Shown here one piece after another: positions 63,653-64,000 of a DNA stretch of 64,000 nt (position 1 is the first letter of the stretch; every line of letters starts with the position of its first letter). The stretch comes from Setophaga petechia (lineage: Eukaryota; Chordata; Aves; Passeriformes; Parulidae), in assembly GCA_024362935.1 (NCBI GenBank), contig JANCRA010000010.1, positions 6,440,501-6,504,500 on the forward strand, written 5' to 3'. A program made the position numbers and the translations under genes. The notes under the pieces are model-generated. The model was not told the origin of the DNA. It searched no databases and worked only from the letters and a program-made list of their open reading frames with translations.

Positions 63653-64000
63653 AGTGACATTCTACACACGTTTTCCACACAAAGAAGGGGAAAGAGCAAA
63701 TACAGATTTTATTCTGAGTGCTCTAATTTCACTTCTAACTGCCATGAAAACCACCTGTACTGCTGTGTGGGACAGCAGGGCAATGATACCAACATCAGCA
63801 AGCCATGGCACAGCTTTGCTGGAGCAGGATGTGGCAGGAGGCACTGAGCAGATCTAAGTCTGATGTTGTCTTTCTTAGCCTTTGCTCTAATCAGGAGTGT
63901 GAAAATTAACAGAGATGTGATAATACTAAACAAGGTAGAAGCAGAAATGAGGTACATGGTTAATCTCATTAAGCACAGATAACAGTAGCTCTGAGAGAAA

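Noticed and set aside
63709..63969. Hydrophobic 86-codon minus frame that could be a membrane peptide
   Set aside because: One N-terminal hydrophobic stretch is its only feature; no homology or splice context recognised.

Overview
The window looks like nuclear DNA from a bird, most likely a songbird (passerine). It is mostly AT-rich, non-coding, low-repeat sequence. It carries short CR1-LINE-type 3' ends, two solo LTRs that resemble common passerine endogenous-retrovirus LTRs, several GC-rich minisatellites, and one vertebrate gene split into small exons with GT-AG introns. There are no operons, bacterial ribosome sites, CRISPR arrays or phage genes.

The one gene I can support is MAPKAPK3 (MK3, the p38-activated Ser/Thr kinase). 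It lies on the minus strand between 55719 and 43017. Nine consecutive coding exons can be placed to the base. All have canonical splice sites and their phases join perfectly, giving 311 codons plus a stop. These cover the kinase domain from just after the catalytic lysine through the C-terminal autoinhibitory, export, import and p38-docking segment. The first coding exon (N-terminal proline/glycine-rich leader, glycine loop and catalytic lysine, about 73 codons in human) was not found up to 64000. It probably lies outside the window, which would make the intron at least 8.3 kb.

Layout by region. 1-9.9 kb: AT-rich, no gene seen. 9.94-10.20 kb: LTR, minus orientation. 11.5-12.36 kb: long GT-rich minisatellite. 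12.77-12.83 kb: CR1 end. 12.8-24.8 kb: no gene; one perfect 11-bp hairpin at 20.77 kb. 24.8-25.6 kb: CpG-dense island built from a nested minisatellite, followed by a purine tract. 25.6-43 kb: no gene, with three further minisatellites (27.9, 37.7 and 40.1 kb) and CR1 remnants. 43.0-55.7 kb: MAPKAPK3 exons. 55.7-64 kb: probable MAPKAPK3 intron 1, with a solo LTR at 55.9-56.3 kb and a long A-rich/GA tract at 59.6 kb.

In mammals the gene downstream of MAPKAPK3, in the same direction, is DOCK3, a very large gene with huge first introns. By synteny, 1-41 kb here could be the intergenic spacer plus the start of DOCK3, and the CpG island at 25 kb is a candidate promoter. I found no DOCK3 coding sequence, so this is inference only. 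I see no convincing undescribed biological system. The most notable structures are the nested CpG minisatellite and the clustering of minisatellites downstream of MAPKAPK3.
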